Part shown: one piece after another, positions 12,301 through 24,633 of the stretch
Position numbering within the stretch: the stretch's first letter is position 1
How the letters are laid out: the number at the start of each line of letters is the position of its first letter
NCBI GenBank assembly: GCA_002943765.1
Contig: PQWQ01000008.1
Location: 1,302,001-1,366,000 of the forward strand
Direction of reading: 5' to 3'
Length of the DNA stretch: 64,000 nucleotides
Origin: Psoroptes ovis
Lineage: Eukaryota > Arthropoda > Arachnida > Sarcoptiformes > Psoroptidae
Program-made: the position numbers and the translations under genes
The notes under the pieces: model-generated
Told to the model about the DNA's origin: nothing
Seen by the model: the letters and a program-made list of their open reading frames with translations, nothing else
Databases searched by the model: none

Positions 12301-15300
12301 ATCCATGTAAACACACAAATAATCAAACATTAACCAAGCAATGTAATGAATTGATGAACATCCAAAAATGAAATGAGATCAAAACATCCAAAATGAACAA
12401 TTGAATTAATTCAAAATATAAAGAGCAATTCTATTTTTTTGTTGATTGATTGAATTAAATCAAATTGAATTAAATAAATTATTAGTTTCAAAATCAAACT
12501 GAATCGGTTGTGATTTGGAATTTTTGAATTTGAATTTTTTTTCGAAGTTCCAAATAGAAAAAATTGAAAATATCCACCAAAACATCCATTTCAATGGTTG
12601 ATCATCCCTTCTGGTCATCAATTGCAATCAATGTATGATTTATAAATTGTAAAGTTGAATGTGTTTTATGAAAATAATGCAAATTGGTGCAAATTAAATG
12701 TGTTTAATCGACAATAAAATCGATTTGATAGTTTTAATTGCTAGTGGTGATTATCTATTGTTTTTGTTTTCTGTGAACTAAATGTAATAATTGAATGAAA
12801 ATCAACAAATACTTTTGATTATTTCAATTGAAAAACAATTATACAATTATTATGATTCATTTTGATCACTTGTAATATTATCATCATCGAAATCAAAATC
12901 ATCATTTTACCATTATAAACAACGATTATCATTGAGATTCAATAAATTTTTCCCATGATAACATCGAATCAAATGAATAGTATTAATTATAATAATGTCA
13001 AAATGAATTAAAATTCGCTGTAATAATTAAAATTAATTACTAACAACATCGATAATTTGAAATTCACCTGTAAACATTGAAATATTTTCACCATATCTGT
13101 CATTATCTTCGATTTTTTAAAAATTAATTATCATCATTAATCATAATCATAATTGCGAATTTTGACATTTGTCAATTCTTAAGTCATTGATCAATTGATC
13201 AATAAAACAATCAATCAATACACTGATTCGATTGATATTTGTGCAAAACAATTTTCTGTGAAACAAAAAAAAATTTCCACCTGAATAAATCAACCTTTAC
13301 CTCTACGATTGACTAATCCATTAGTGAAGAGCAGATTAAAATTGAATTCAAGGTAAGTTCATCATTGTTAGCTCCATTATTTACTCTTGAAATCTTGATA
13401 TTATCATTATTATCATTCAATTCAATTCAAAAAAAAAAAAAAAAATTATTATCATCATCATCAGTGATCTATGAGAAATATGTTTTTTTTTGCCATTACA
13501 AATGTAATGTTGTCATTACATAATCATTTGTTTGTCATTTGCAAAGTAAATGAATGAAAAAATGAATGAATAAAAAACTAAATAATCAAAACCCATTGAT
13601 GTATGAAATAATCTTGAAAAAGTTTTTTTCCATTCATTTTGTGCCCTGTCTTCCCCAAGACACCAAAAGAGATATGATAATTACATTGAAACTTTTTAAA
13701 AGAAAACTTAAACTTTTTACCCTCGAAAAAAGCAGAGTTTTTTCAAGTTTTAGTAAGGACCAGGAAACAAAACTATGAAGATTGTCAAAATCTACCCAGA
13801 AAAATATTGTTCAAAAATAGTTTTATCGAATGACTGAGTAAATTTAATGATGTTTTACTGTTAAAATTCTTGTAAAAAAATCCATACACAAGCATTTACA
13901 AATGACACGAATCACGAATTTAAAAATGGCACGAATTTGTGATACCATTGGTGAAGGTTTTTCGCCTAAAAAAAGCCAAAAAGGTCAAAATGGCCTTAAA
14001 AAATTCCCCTTTTCCCCGAATACATCTGAGCTTACCGTAGCCGTTGCTTATGAACAATATGAACCTTATGACTATCGAATAGATCTTATCGAAAGGTTTT
14101 TACCTGAACAATGTCTAAAATTCAATCGTCGAAGCTGATCAAAAAATGTCAATGAAGGTTAAAAAGATCCTAAAAGGTTAAAAAATGTCTTGAAAGGTTT
14201 TCTCAAAATGTCTTTGAAGGTTATCAAAAAAAAATGTCTTCAAAGATTCAAAAATTATTATTACCTTAAGCCGAACACATTTAATTGTTTAATCTTCTCT
14301 TATTGCCATTTCATTATGTACATAACTGTGTAGTATATATGCAAATTAATCATGATAATCGTATAAATAATTACAATTTGTCATCATCTTCATCATCATA
14401 TTTATTCATTCATTGAATTTATGATGTAATTTTGTTGTTTACGATTATGATGATAATAATTTCCAATGATGGTAAACAATAGAAATGACAATTGTCATAA
14501 TTTTCTAAAATGATAATATTCGTTTCGTTCTCATACTAATAATAATAATAATAATGATAATAATTATTTATGAATGGCACCTTTTCGTGAAACGCTTTTT
14601 CAAAAGGTAACAACCTTTTTTGTTTTTTCTTTTCAAAATGTTTTAAATGTTTTTCAACCATTTACAAACATGTCTTCCCATACATGATTCATATTTAATT
14701 ATTATCATCATTGTTGAATTGTTAAATTGTTAAATTGTCATTGTAACAGAACTAAATTCTGAAATTCAGGTTATTTTGAAATTTGTTTGTCGTTAAAATA
14801 TATTAGGCTGTCCGAAAAGTTCATTCCGCTTAATCTCGATAGAGTTGCTCATGAAAATCGGCCAGAACTTTCCGAACAACCTAATATTTAGTTGACAAAC
14901 ACAATGGTCACTCTCATCGATGGTGCCATTTGGTGCCCATTCGAATGCCAAGTGTTTTTTTTCGAAAAAGAACTTAAAAATTCATGAAATTACTTGATAT
15001 ATCAGAATGTCCGGAAAATTCATTCTGCTTAATCAATAGAGTAGCTTATGAAAATTGGCTAGAACTTTCCGGACAACCACAATACAAATGAATAAATGAT
15101 GATAATGATGATGAATGGTGATGATTAGTATGATGATGAGGATGAGAATTGTGAACAAACAACAAAAATTATGTCACAACATTTTTGGACCATTTGTTGT
15201 AAACGATGAAAATAAATAAATGTTTACATGTGAAAATTTTCCGTTTTACGCCGAAGAGAAAATTCGGGATAATTACTGGACATCAACCTCTCTTTGTCCA

Positions 15301-15925
15301 TTGTTGACACTGTTGACTGTTGTTGATGTCAGTCATTAATTACAAATTAATCTATGATAATCATCATCAAGTTAGTCATAGTCCATATAGGCATGGCCGC
15401 TGACCAAATGACCAATGGTCATAATGAGGAAAATGGTTAGCCAGAAATATCTTAGGTGAATTTGAGCGGTAAATTTGTCTTGGATTGGTCTAATTTGCTG
15501 GCCGAAATTGGCCAGAAAAAATTCCAAGACTCTTTCTTACACGAAATTACAAATGATTATTATGATTAATTGTGATGAATGATTGTAATTAGTCGGTAAT
15601 TGTAACGATAATTATATTTCTTCATAATAATAGTAATGATCATAATAATTATGGTCATGTACACATACATACCTTTATGTATTTGTAATTTTAAATAATT
15701 AATTAATTGTAAATATATGATTATCGTTATTAAACATATGATTATTAACACTATGATGATGATGATTGGTTTAAATTTGTTACGATTTTGATTTTTATGA
15801 TCATTATGATTAATCAAATTATAATTAATTTGATTGTAATTAAATTTCTTGATTAAAAATCTTGTCAATGAACGATTAAATATTTGTATTTTACGTAAAC
15901 GACGATACAATTGACGATTAAACAT
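9304..15925 (-). CDS. Polypeptide N-acetylgalactosaminyltransferase (possibly GALNT11-like)
   Basis: Golgi enzyme that starts mucin-type O-glycosylation by moving GalNAc from UDP-GalNAc to Ser/Thr. Minus-strand exons are 15925-15673, 11238-11110 and 11027-9304; phases 1 and 1 close and give 701 residues. The first exon encodes a basic 52-residue cytoplasmic tail and a single hydrophobic anchor at about residues 53-75 (IIIIIVLIIICLITIII), as expected for a type II Golgi protein. The luminal part has VFHNEAWSTLLRTVHSV, the metal-binding DAH at 299-301, WGGEN at 411-415 and the nearby HVGH. A divergent ricin-type lectin domain follows from about residue 555. The catalytic motifs are intact. The subfamily is uncertain; GGINW and the lectin spacing hint at GALNT11. 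The anchor exon is inferred from a gtatgt donor, matching phase and topology. Confidence 0.85.
12214..12300. repeat. CA/TG-rich simple-sequence patch
   Basis: Interrupted ACAC and GTGT runs face each other (acacacacaatacacacatacgtgtg), forming a weak inverted repeat. It lies inside the long intron of the minus-strand GalNAc-transferase. Confidence 0.7.
14140..14255. repeat. Degenerate tandem repeat, unit about 25 bp
   Basis: Four or more rough copies of a unit resembling AAAATGTCTTGAAGGTTA follow one another, with drift and small indels. The unit continues weakly into the 13.6-14.1 kb stretch, which is rich in AAAGG and AAGGT words. Confidence 0.5.
14803..14884. mobile_element. Mariner-like MITE, 82 bp (CATTCCGCTTAAT subfamily)
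   Basis: Ends TTAGGCTGTCCGAAAAGTTC and its inverted partner ...TTTCCGAACAACCTAA, with TA on both flanks. The interior has GATAGAGTTGCTCATGAAAA, shared with the copies at 15002, 19345, 20898, 21717, 25097 and 57346. It lies in the GalNAc-transferase intron. Confidence 0.85.
15002..15082. mobile_element. Degenerate mariner-like MITE, same subfamily
   Basis: Same order and orientation as the copy at 14803 but with substitutions at the left end (TCAGAATGTCCGGAAAATTC) and ...TTTCCGGACAACCACAA at the right. The two copies are about 117 bp apart in the same intron. Confidence 0.7.
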
Positions 15926-17139
15926 GTTTTCTTGATTTTTATAAGGTTTACGAGGTTAGATCACACAGGCAAAAGGCTTTGAATTTAGTTGATTTGATTA
16001 GAATTTAGAAGCGTTAGATAGTGGAGGTCGTAGGTCCTTGATGATTTGTGTTGTAGATCGATGAGGGATGCTTGAAATAAATAATTGAATGATGTGACAA
16101 TTTTTTGAAATGAAAAATTCGTGAAATATCCATAAATATCATTCATAAATGGTGTTTATTATTATTATCATCAATATCGGTGTTGATACATTGATGGTTA
16201 ATGGTGTTTTAATGAGACTTTTTAAACAACAATGACGATAAAAATGTCATTTAATTATCATTAGAAAAATGTATCATCATTTAAATGATTGAATGTATGA
16301 ATTCATTCATTGATTCATGTTTTATTTAAATCACGAATTTTTTTTTTCTTCATTTAGCACTTGACAAATGAAACACACCTAGATACACTTGGTTATCGTG
16401 GCCATTCGGCAACTTTGGCCACTCAACTGCCCGTCGAAACGCTACTTGAAATATGGTCACCGTAGCCGTAGTTATCTTCAATTAACTGAATTACGTTGAA
16501 TTAACTGAAGCACGAGCTGCGCTCGTCATTGGCCATGTGTTGGCAGATGCAAATGAAATATCTATCGACTTGTTGAGTGTTTATGTTCTGCAGAACACAA
16601 TTATCATTTGTTTACATTTTATTTTGATTTGAGTGAAATCATCGATACACGCACAGTCATTTGCATCCATCAATTTTCCAATTCAATTCAAAAACAGGTA
16701 TTCCTCAACGATTTGTTGCTGCCTTTACGGTGGCAATGTTCAATGAAACATGTTGTTGTTATGATACACAGATGGATGTTCAGTGCATTGATTTTGTGTT
16801 GGGCAGCAAATCAATGTCCACTTTGAGAACCACTTGTTGCACTGGCGATTTGCTGTCGATGTTCTTGTCACAATCCTGTGATCAAGGTGACTGTCGGTGT
16901 TGATCTATGAGCACAACTTGATCAACTTTGATCAACAAGAGACTTAAGACCTCAAGGCTTAAGGCCTATTGGATGAAATTTTTTGAGAGATAATCAACTT
17001 GAATTCAATGTCGAATCATTGAAAACATCTGTTTTTTAATTATTTATTAATTATTCATTAATTAATCATTGATTAATTGTTAATTAATTCAAATTCATTC
17101 ATATTCAGTCAATGACAAATGACAGAATTTCCTCAAAGC

Positions 17140-17285
17140 AAAAAGTCTAACATCACTCGTTTTCTGTTCGTATCCTGCCAATCCCGATACTCACTCGGGC
17201 GTTTTCCATTCAAAACATGGAAAATGCCCGAATCAGCGGCAGCTTTCAATTTTCAATGCGAACATTTTGACTGCCAAATGGTCAT
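17140..17285 (-). repeat. Dispersed hairpin repeat, copy C (reverse orientation)
   Basis: On the minus strand it reads TGACCATTTGGCAGTC, then AGCTGCCGCTGATT and a GCCCGA-containing segment, the same order as copy A. On the plus strand there is a strong stem: CGGGCGTTTTCCAT pairs with ATGGAAAATGCCCG around a 7-nt loop, with one mismatch. A second stem is CCCGA / TCGGG. Confidence 0.55.
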
Positions 17286-17399
17286 CCATACAATGTATTA
17301 TTAATATCAATGAAAATATCAGTGATAGAAACCTGTTTATATCAAACATCACGTTGAATTCAAATGAAATGAAATGAATTTTCCTTCACCACCTTTTTC

Positions 17400-17600
17400 A
17401 ACACGTCCTCCAGCTGGCTGCGATCGACGCAAGCGGCCAGGCCGCTTGCCGTAGCGGTACGTCAACTTTGCCGTAGTCTATTGGGGTTGGCCGGCATTCG
17501 ATGACCCATGACTTTTCCCCCGTTTTTCACCTCTTACGAATCGCCGGCATTCGGCACTTGTCGTGGCTGCCGCGCTTGCTTCATTACATCACCACTGATG
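17400..17600. promoter_or_regulatory. CpG-dense patch with a perfect 21-nt palindrome
   Basis: This is one of the few GC- and CpG-rich stretches in the window. It contains a perfect inverted repeat at 17429-17449 (GCAAGCGGCC, one base, GGCCGCTTGC) and a direct repeat of GCCGGCATTCG about 50 bp apart. It could be a promoter of a flanking gene or part of a decayed mobile element; sequence alone does not decide. Confidence 0.35.
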
Positions 17601-19344
17601 TTGATGATGCTGATCACGATGATGGGCTTGTACTCCGGTGTTACATAATGTCTCTGTGTGTGTATGTGCATGTTTGTGTATGCTTCTGCCACTCAAATGC
17701 TTGTTTGTTTACTTGTTTACTTGTTTAAGATGTAAAAAAATTCAATTGTTTACAATTGAATTGTTCACCATTTATTTACAATTCAAAAAACACAGGTTTC
17801 TCTGTTTTTTTTTTTGATTTGATTTTGTTTGTTTGCTTGTGGCTGTTACCATTCATTCATTCAATTCATCCATTCATTCAATTCATTTGTTGATTTATTT
17901 CTATTCATTTGATTATTTGACAAGTGTATAACATTACAATGAATAATACAAACACAATGCAAAATTTATGAATGGTAAATTTGTGTTTGAAAGAAAAAAA
18001 AATGAACTAAATTACATAACAAAAATGACACCTAATTTGACATTTAACAATGGTATCAAATTGGTTCAGTTTTACGATTAACCCTTGATTCACTGGTCGT
18101 CAACTGAGCTTCACTTCAATCAGTGTCACTAGGGTTTTGTCCCTTGAAATTCAGCCCTTGAAATTTGCCGCAATCTAACTATGATCAACGTGTTCAAACG
18201 TCTTCAAGTCTTAAGGTCTTTACCTGAATAAAAGTCTGTGAATGTCATCAGTGTAAACATCTTTGATTTACTTGGGTGTATTTTTGTGTGTTTGTGTCTG
18301 TGAGTGTTTCTGTGTTTGGTAACCGCTGTATTTGCGCAGTGTTTACCAGTACTGGTCATCTTTATTCAGTTTTTCAGTGTTTCAGTGCATCAATTTGTTG
18401 TTTTAGGCTTACATGAGTCCCCTCATCAGTTTATTCGAAAGCCTCTTCACAATTTCCACGAACTCTTTGAAAATAATCATTTCAATTCATTGAATTATTC
18501 AGTCATTTCTTCAGTCATTCGTGAATCCTATGAGTTTGATGACTGATGATTTGATTTTTGATATTTTTCATCGAATAAACATCACCGGTTTTCTGTCAGT
18601 GTTATTATTACTTGTGTCATTGAATACTTTGTTACTTTGAAATAATCATCATCAACGAAACTAATAATCAATGATATTTTGTTGTTGTTCTTGTTTTGAG
18701 AAAATTTCATTTTTTCAAAATTGCTACATTTGTAACTCTTCTTTAATTGAACTATGTTTTTGCCGGCTGAAAAACATCAACAACAACAAATTCAACATTA
18801 AACATCTGAAAATCAAATCAAATCAACAAAATGTATGAAATATTATACAATTTTTCTACGAAATTTTGTTTTAAATTCAGAAATTGAAATCTTTTTGATG
18901 AATTTTTGGGTAAATCCTCAAAGAATTTGCTTCTAAGTGAATTTTGCCGAAGAATTTATCCAGGGAAATTCTAAATTTCTAAATCTTAAGCAAGTAAAAT
19001 AGAAAATGCATCCAAATATCGTATTAATATGTGATCGATTGTATTGAATTTGAATTGAATTTGAATGTATAAATACATTTTGATTGATTGTTTAAATGAT
19101 AAAAAAAAATTACATTCTCATTGTGTACTTGTCACTTGTCGAATCGCATTGGTATATCATTTGAAATAATCATTATTTCAAACATTGAAACATTGAACAG
19201 TGAAATTAACATTCGAATTTTATTCATTTATTCAAAAGTCTAAAATTGTTTTGTTTTTGATTAACGAATGTTCTACGATTCTAACAGATGAATATTTTCC
19301 TCAATCGGTTTTGCTTGTCAATCGATCAATCAAAAGCGATTGTA

Positions 19345-19430
19345 TTCGAAGGTTGTCCGAAAAGTTCATTCCGCTCAATCTCGAAAGAGTTGCTCATAAA
19401 AATCGGCCAGAACTTTCCGGACAACCTGAA
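19345..19430. mobile_element. Mariner-like MITE with slightly longer ends
   Basis: Contains GGTTGTCCGAAAAGTTCATT, the GAGTTGCTCAT core and ...TTTCCGGACAACCTGAA, flanked by TA. The left end has a few extra bases (TTCGAAGG). Confidence 0.8.
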
Positions 19431-20674
19431 TAGAATTCAATGAATGAATGGCAGAAATACGAATGATAATTTCCATTTCAATTTCAATGAAAAAAATCAT
19501 TAATTCTTATTCGACAAAACTTCAACAATTGTTGTTGATTATTTCACCTTGAATTTCATACGATTTTGTATTTTCCATTCATTCATTTGTTCACCATTCA
19601 CCATTTAACCATTTCCATCAATTATCATCATCATCATCATCAATCGACAATCATTATCATCTCGTTTTGTCTTTAGAAGTAATTACTTATCAACCATCGT
19701 TGATGTTGTTTCATCGATGATTCTCATTTGTGGCCAACAAAATCTCCCATTGTTCATTGTGTTTAATGTTTACACAAACCCCATACAATGATGAGTGAAT
19801 ACAATCAATCGATAAATAATTCAAATAAACGACCATTTAAGCCTTTGATTACTTTGATGTTTTGAAAATTTGATTATTTTCAATAATTCACCGAAATTCG
19901 ATTTTCGAATTCGAAATTCATTGTTTTGAGTGATTATTTTCTTCGATTAATCTTCATCAATTTTTAATTCAATTCAATCAAATTTGGCCTAAATTATCAA
20001 ACGAATCAAGGGAAATCATCAATTATGATCATCATTAATCGATTATCATCATAATTAATCCTATTCAATTCGAATTTAATTTAAAATTAATTCGAATTTT
20101 ATGAATTTATTCACTTCGAAAACATTTAAATCCATCAATCCACACAAATCAACAATCATTGAGTAGATTTATTCAAATGAAAACATGAATCATCTGTGAT
20201 TTATTGTTTTTTGATTATATTTTGTCTAAAATTTTAAATTCAAATTCAATGATCAATTTGAAATAATTGAAATTAAGTTAAAATTGAAAATGTGAGTCAT
20301 TCTAATCATCTTTTATTATCTTAACCCTTTCCGTTCAAGACGTTTTAATCTTTTAAAAATTTAATGATTAGAGATTGGCCCGGTGCCCTTTAGGCGCCAC
20401 TCGAGTGCCATTGAAATAATTTGATAATTATCATCACTAAGACTATTTTGAAGGTCTTACAATAAATTAATAAAACAAATGATCATCTCATATCATTGAT
20501 TATTTTTACTCTTAGTTATCATTAGCAATGATGATGATATGATAATCAAATATTATTAAGTAAATTGACACCTGTCATTTGTAATATTTCTTTATTTTTC
20601 TATTTTGATTTGCAAACGTGTCTTTGTATTTTTTTTATTAATTTTTTCAAATTTGTCCAAAACAAAAACTCGAT

Positions 20675-20800
20675 TGCGCTCGACAGGCGCCGGTTTGAGC
20701 ACCGTAACTCCTGTGATTCGCTGTGTCACATCTTCGAGTCGGCTTGGGCTGCCTTCGGTGAAATAAGCTGCCGACTGCAGAGGGCCAATTCCTAAATTCA
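20675..20800 (-). repeat. Possible diverged copy of the hairpin repeat
   Basis: A GC-rich island that on the minus strand reads GCAGTCGGCAGCTTATTTC followed by Gly/Pro-codon-like words. The match to the other copies covers only the AGCTTATTTC word and the general layout. The open frame across it encodes nothing I recognise. Confidence 0.25.
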
Positions 20801-20897
20801 CAAATCTAATTACCCTTAATTTGATTTCGATTAATTCAAAAAGTGTTTTCAATACACAAATATATTCAAAAATATTCGAATATTTCTATACAAACAA

Positions 20898-20966
20898 TAG
20901 GTTGTCCGAAAAATTTATTCCGCTTAATCAATAGAGTTGCTCATGAAAATTGGCCAAAACTTTACG
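20898..20966. mobile_element. Truncated mariner-like MITE
   Basis: The left end (TAGGTTGTCCGAAAAATTTA) and the GAGTTGCTCATGAAAATTGG core are present. The similarity stops after CAAAACTTTACG, so the right terminal repeat is missing. Confidence 0.75.
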
Positions 20967-21607
20967 AATTCATCAGCACAGTGTTTAATTGTTTTGTGGT
21001 AAGAAATTTTCATTGAAAAAAAATACGAAAATTTCAAAACACTTTTGTTATGCACGTTTTTTCGCTGTGTTTTTATTCAAATATTTTTCTCTGTATGTTT
21101 GAATGTGTCATTGTTTGTATCTATTTCACCACATCGTACTTAAATTAAATATACTATCAAATTGAATTGAATTTAAATTGAATTCAATTTTTAATTCAAA
21201 AAATATATTCAATTCACACAAAAATTTAATTCATTTTCAATTGTGACATTTTTTTTCAATTTTTTTTGGTTCAAAATTTGTGACACATTTTGCTGCTATA
21301 TCATCACAATGCGTATAAATAATATTTTATCACATTTATCGACATGCATTTTGAATGTATATTTGTGCATATGAGATGTATGAAGATGTTGTTTATATAA
21401 TATGTCTGATTGTGTGTTTGTATGTATCAATAAGTGTTTGTCTGTGTGTGTATTGTATTTGTAAAATGATTGATAATGGCACAAGATTTGGGTCATTTTA
21501 AAAAATTTGAAATTTACAAAAATGAAAAAAACAAAATTCCTTACTAACAACACTAAATACATACACAATTCACAATTGTTTCATCATCATTGAATATTTG
21601 TGGAATG

Positions 21608-21630
21608 TTTTTTTTTTTTTTTTTTTTTTT
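21608..21630. repeat. Poly-T tract, 23 bp
   Basis: Uninterrupted run of T, in non-coding DNA 78 bp before the next MITE. Confidence 0.9.
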
Positions 21631-21716
21631 GAATTTGACAATTATTCAATTGTTTTCTATGGTGTATTGTTGAATTTGAAAATTAATTTTTGAACAAATA
21701 AAATCTTTTGTAATTA

Positions 21717-21796
21717 TTAGGCTGTCCGAAAAGTTCATTCCGCTTATTGAATAGAGTTGCTCATGAAAATCGGCAAGAACTTTTCGGACAACCTAA
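21717..21796. mobile_element. Mariner-like MITE, 80 bp, well preserved
   Basis: TTAGGCTGTCCGAAAAGTTC at one end and ...AACTTTTCGGACAACCTAA at the other, flanked by TA on both sides. The terminal repeats match over about 20 bp, making it one of the least decayed copies. It lies about 300 bp upstream of the second GalNAc-transferase. Confidence 0.85.
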
Positions 21797-22106
21797 TAAT
21801 TCGATGATAATTTTTTAATTAATTTTACAGATTTTTTTCGCTTGCTCCTCCCGACAGTCGATATTTCAAAATTCATTGATCATCATTTGAATCTGTTTAA
21901 TCGAACAATAAGAATACCATCGATTGGCCATCAACTCATCAAGCAATCAGCTCATTTATCGCTTACATTGATCGATCGATTGACCGATCGATCGACCAAC
22001 CGACCGGTCTAACAGGGTGAACCCCGATTCACCTGTTGTCATCAATCACAACTTACCCTCAAAAATCAATTTTCAATTTGATTCAATTTTTGATACAAAT
22101 GATAAA

Positions 22107-24633
22107 ATGTTACTAATACGATCACCACCAATACGATGGTATACATTTCGTATTATGATATTAACATCAATCGTATGGGTCATATTCGGTATGTGTATAT
22201 TAGTTTATTATATGGAATGTTTAAATGGTGGTATTGGTGTAAATTGTCGTAATAATCATAATAAGATAAATGATAATATTAATTCAAATAATATAATATC
22301 TGAACAATTAATTGGTAATAATGCTAATAATAATTATGATCAACAATCGCAACAACAACAAGATCAATTTGAAAATTCAAACAGCAACAATGTTTTCAAT
22401 GATATTCATGAAGATGATGATTGGGATCATTTACGTCTTCCACCATATCAGCGGTCACAGTTACAATTGTGGTCACCTGCTGGTTAGTTAATTGTCAAAT
22501 ATTTGAATTAAGTTTTGATTAATTTGATTTAATTTTAGTAATTAAAACAAATCCAAGCACATGGCCTGGTGAAAATGGTAAAGGTGTCGAAATACCGAAA
22601 GAACAAGAAGCCGAAAAAAATGAAAAATTCAAATTAAATCAATTTAATATATTGGCTAGTGATAAAATTGCGTTGAATCGTACCATATCAGATGTTCGAT
22701 TAAATGCGTATGTATTCAATGATTGCTTGATTTATTAGATTTAGTTAATTGTTGGGGAATTTTTACCATGCAACAGGTGCCGCCGTAAACGTTATCCAAA
22801 ATATTTACCCACAGCTTCCATTGTAATTGTCTTTCATAATGAAGCATGGTCAACTTTGTTACGCACTGGTAATATATGAATATCTTTTATGTGATTAAAT
22901 CGATTGATTCTAATCTTTCATTTTCACTTGCACTCGCATATTAAGTTTATAGCATTATACGTACATCACCAAGAAATTTATTAAAAGAAATTATTCTGGT
23001 CGATGATGCTAGTGAACGAGGTAATTATGGTTATAGTACCAATAGAGGTCATTGATCGTCAAATTAATCAAATTTTTCTCCTCAAATGATAATCAGATTA
23101 TTTAGGAAAAAAACTTGAAGATCATGTTTCGCAATTATCTGTACCTGTCAAAGTATTACGTACTGGTAAACGTTCAGGATTGATAAGAGCACGTTTGATT
23201 GGTGCCGATCAAGTGACCGGTGAAGTGATTACATTTTTAGATGCACATTGTGAATGTACAAAAGGCTGGCTAGAACCATTATTGGCTAGAATTGTTGAAG
23301 ACAGGTTTGTTTTCTAAGTGCTTTTGATGTTGCGAAATGATTTTTTCTGAATATATTTTTGTTATCATTGAATTTAGAACTCGTGTTGTTTGTCCAATAA
23401 TCGATGTGATTAGTGATGAAAATTTTGAATATATAACTGCTTCGGATAAAACATGGGGCGGTTTTAATTGGAAATTAAATTTCCGTTGGTATCATGTACC
23501 ACGAAGAGAATTTGATCGTCGAAATAATGATCGTACATTGCCTGTCAGGTTAGAAACTGATTTTCATTTAAATTAATTAGAATTTTCGACTAATTTTGAA
23601 ATTTTCTCATAACATTAAAAGAACTCCAACAATGGCAGGTGGCCTATTTGCAATGGATCGTGAATATTTCAACAAATTAGGCCGTTACGATGAAGGTATG
23701 GACATATGGGGTGGTGAAAATTTAGAAATGAGTTTTCGTATATGGATGTGTGGTGGTACGCTCGAGATTGTTACTTGTTCACATGTTGGACATGTTTTTC
23801 GTAAATCTACACCATATACATTTCCCGGTGGTACCAGTAATATTGTTAATCATAATAATGCAAGATTAGCTGAAGTATGGATGGATGAATGGAAAGATTT
23901 TTTCTTCGCCATTAATCCGGCGGCCAAAAATATTGATATGGGTGATACGACTAAACGTAAACAGTTGCGTAAAGATTTAAAGTGTCGAGGTATGTCTCTG
24001 TGCCACGATTCGTTAGATTTAATTATAATTAATCCATCCATTTAAATCATAATTCATATGACAGATTTCCGTTGGTATTTGGAAAATATTTATCCTGAAA
24101 GTCAAATGCCATTAAATTATTATTCATTAGGCGAAATACGTAATATTGCTACGAAAAAATGTTTGGATACATATGGCCGGAAGAGTGGCGAGAATCTAGC
24201 TCTGTCCGCATGTCATGGTCTTGGTGGTAATCAAGTATTTGCATACACAAAACGTGAACAAATCATGTCCGATGACAATTGTATTGATGCATCATCACTG
24301 AATTCACCAATAAAATTAATACGCTGTCATGGTATGGGCGGTAATCAAGCATGGTATTATAATAATCAAACCAAACAAATTATTCATAAAAAAACTGGTC
24401 ATTGTCTTGATATGAATATAAATGATGAAAATAGTACTAATAACGATAACCCCAACCACCATGATAAACATTCATCATCATCATCGACTTCATCACAAAC
24501 CGTCAATCAGCCAAGATTACGTAAATGTAATCTTAAAAAACGTGGACAAAAATGGTTGATTGTCAGTAATTTTAAATGGCAAACATCTAAGCAACAACAG
24601 CATCACGATGAAGATAATAACAATGAAATTTGA
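22107..24633 (+). CDS. Polypeptide N-acetylgalactosaminyltransferase, GALNT1/13 type
   Basis: Golgi O-glycosylation initiator. Eight exons: 22107-22482, 22539-22707, 22777-22868, 22946-23020, 23097-23304, 23378-23548, 23622-23989 and 24065-24633, giving 675 residues. The chosen ATG gives a 15-residue basic tail and one anchor at about residues 16-36 (ILTSIVWVIFGMCILVYY); the frame is open further upstream but without an ATG. An Asn/Gln stem follows, then PGENGKGVEIP, VIVFHNEAWSTLLRT, DAH at 286-288, WGGEN at 393-397 and HVGHVFRK. A ricin-type lectin domain (repeated CxD and GGNQxF/W units, with CHGLGGNQ and CHGMGGNQ) closes the protein. The exon proteins align without gaps to the GALNT1/GALNT13 pattern, and catalytic residues are intact. 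An inserted Asp/Asn/His/Ser run sits inside the last lectin repeat. Confidence 0.93.

Larger units (their letters stand above)
11239..15672 (-). other. 4.4-kb intron of the first GalNAc-transferase gene
   Basis: The intron runs from a gtatgt donor (minus strand, at 15672) to a pyrimidine-containing acceptor ending taatag. It holds two mariner-like MITEs, a CA/TG-rich patch, a degenerate tandem repeat near 14.2 kb and plain AT-rich DNA. The short open frames at 11.5, 12.0, 13.6 and 13.9 kb show no recognisable protein features. Confidence 0.7.
15926..22106. other. 6.2-kb non-coding region between two divergent GalNAc-transferase genes
   Basis: No convincing coding exon was found on either strand. 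The region contains three MITE copies, a dispersed hairpin repeat near 17.2 kb, a CpG-dense patch at 17.4-17.6 kb, a 23-bp poly-T run and long AT-rich stretches. Promoters and untranslated first exons of the two flanking genes probably lie here. An acceptor-like taacag just before 22018 suggests that the plus-strand gene has a spliced leader exon, which I could not place. Confidence 0.6.

Noticed and set aside
20592..20852. Minus-strand frame with a protein-like GC-rich middle
   Set aside because: It coincides with a possible copy of the hairpin repeat, has no splice context and no recognisable domain.
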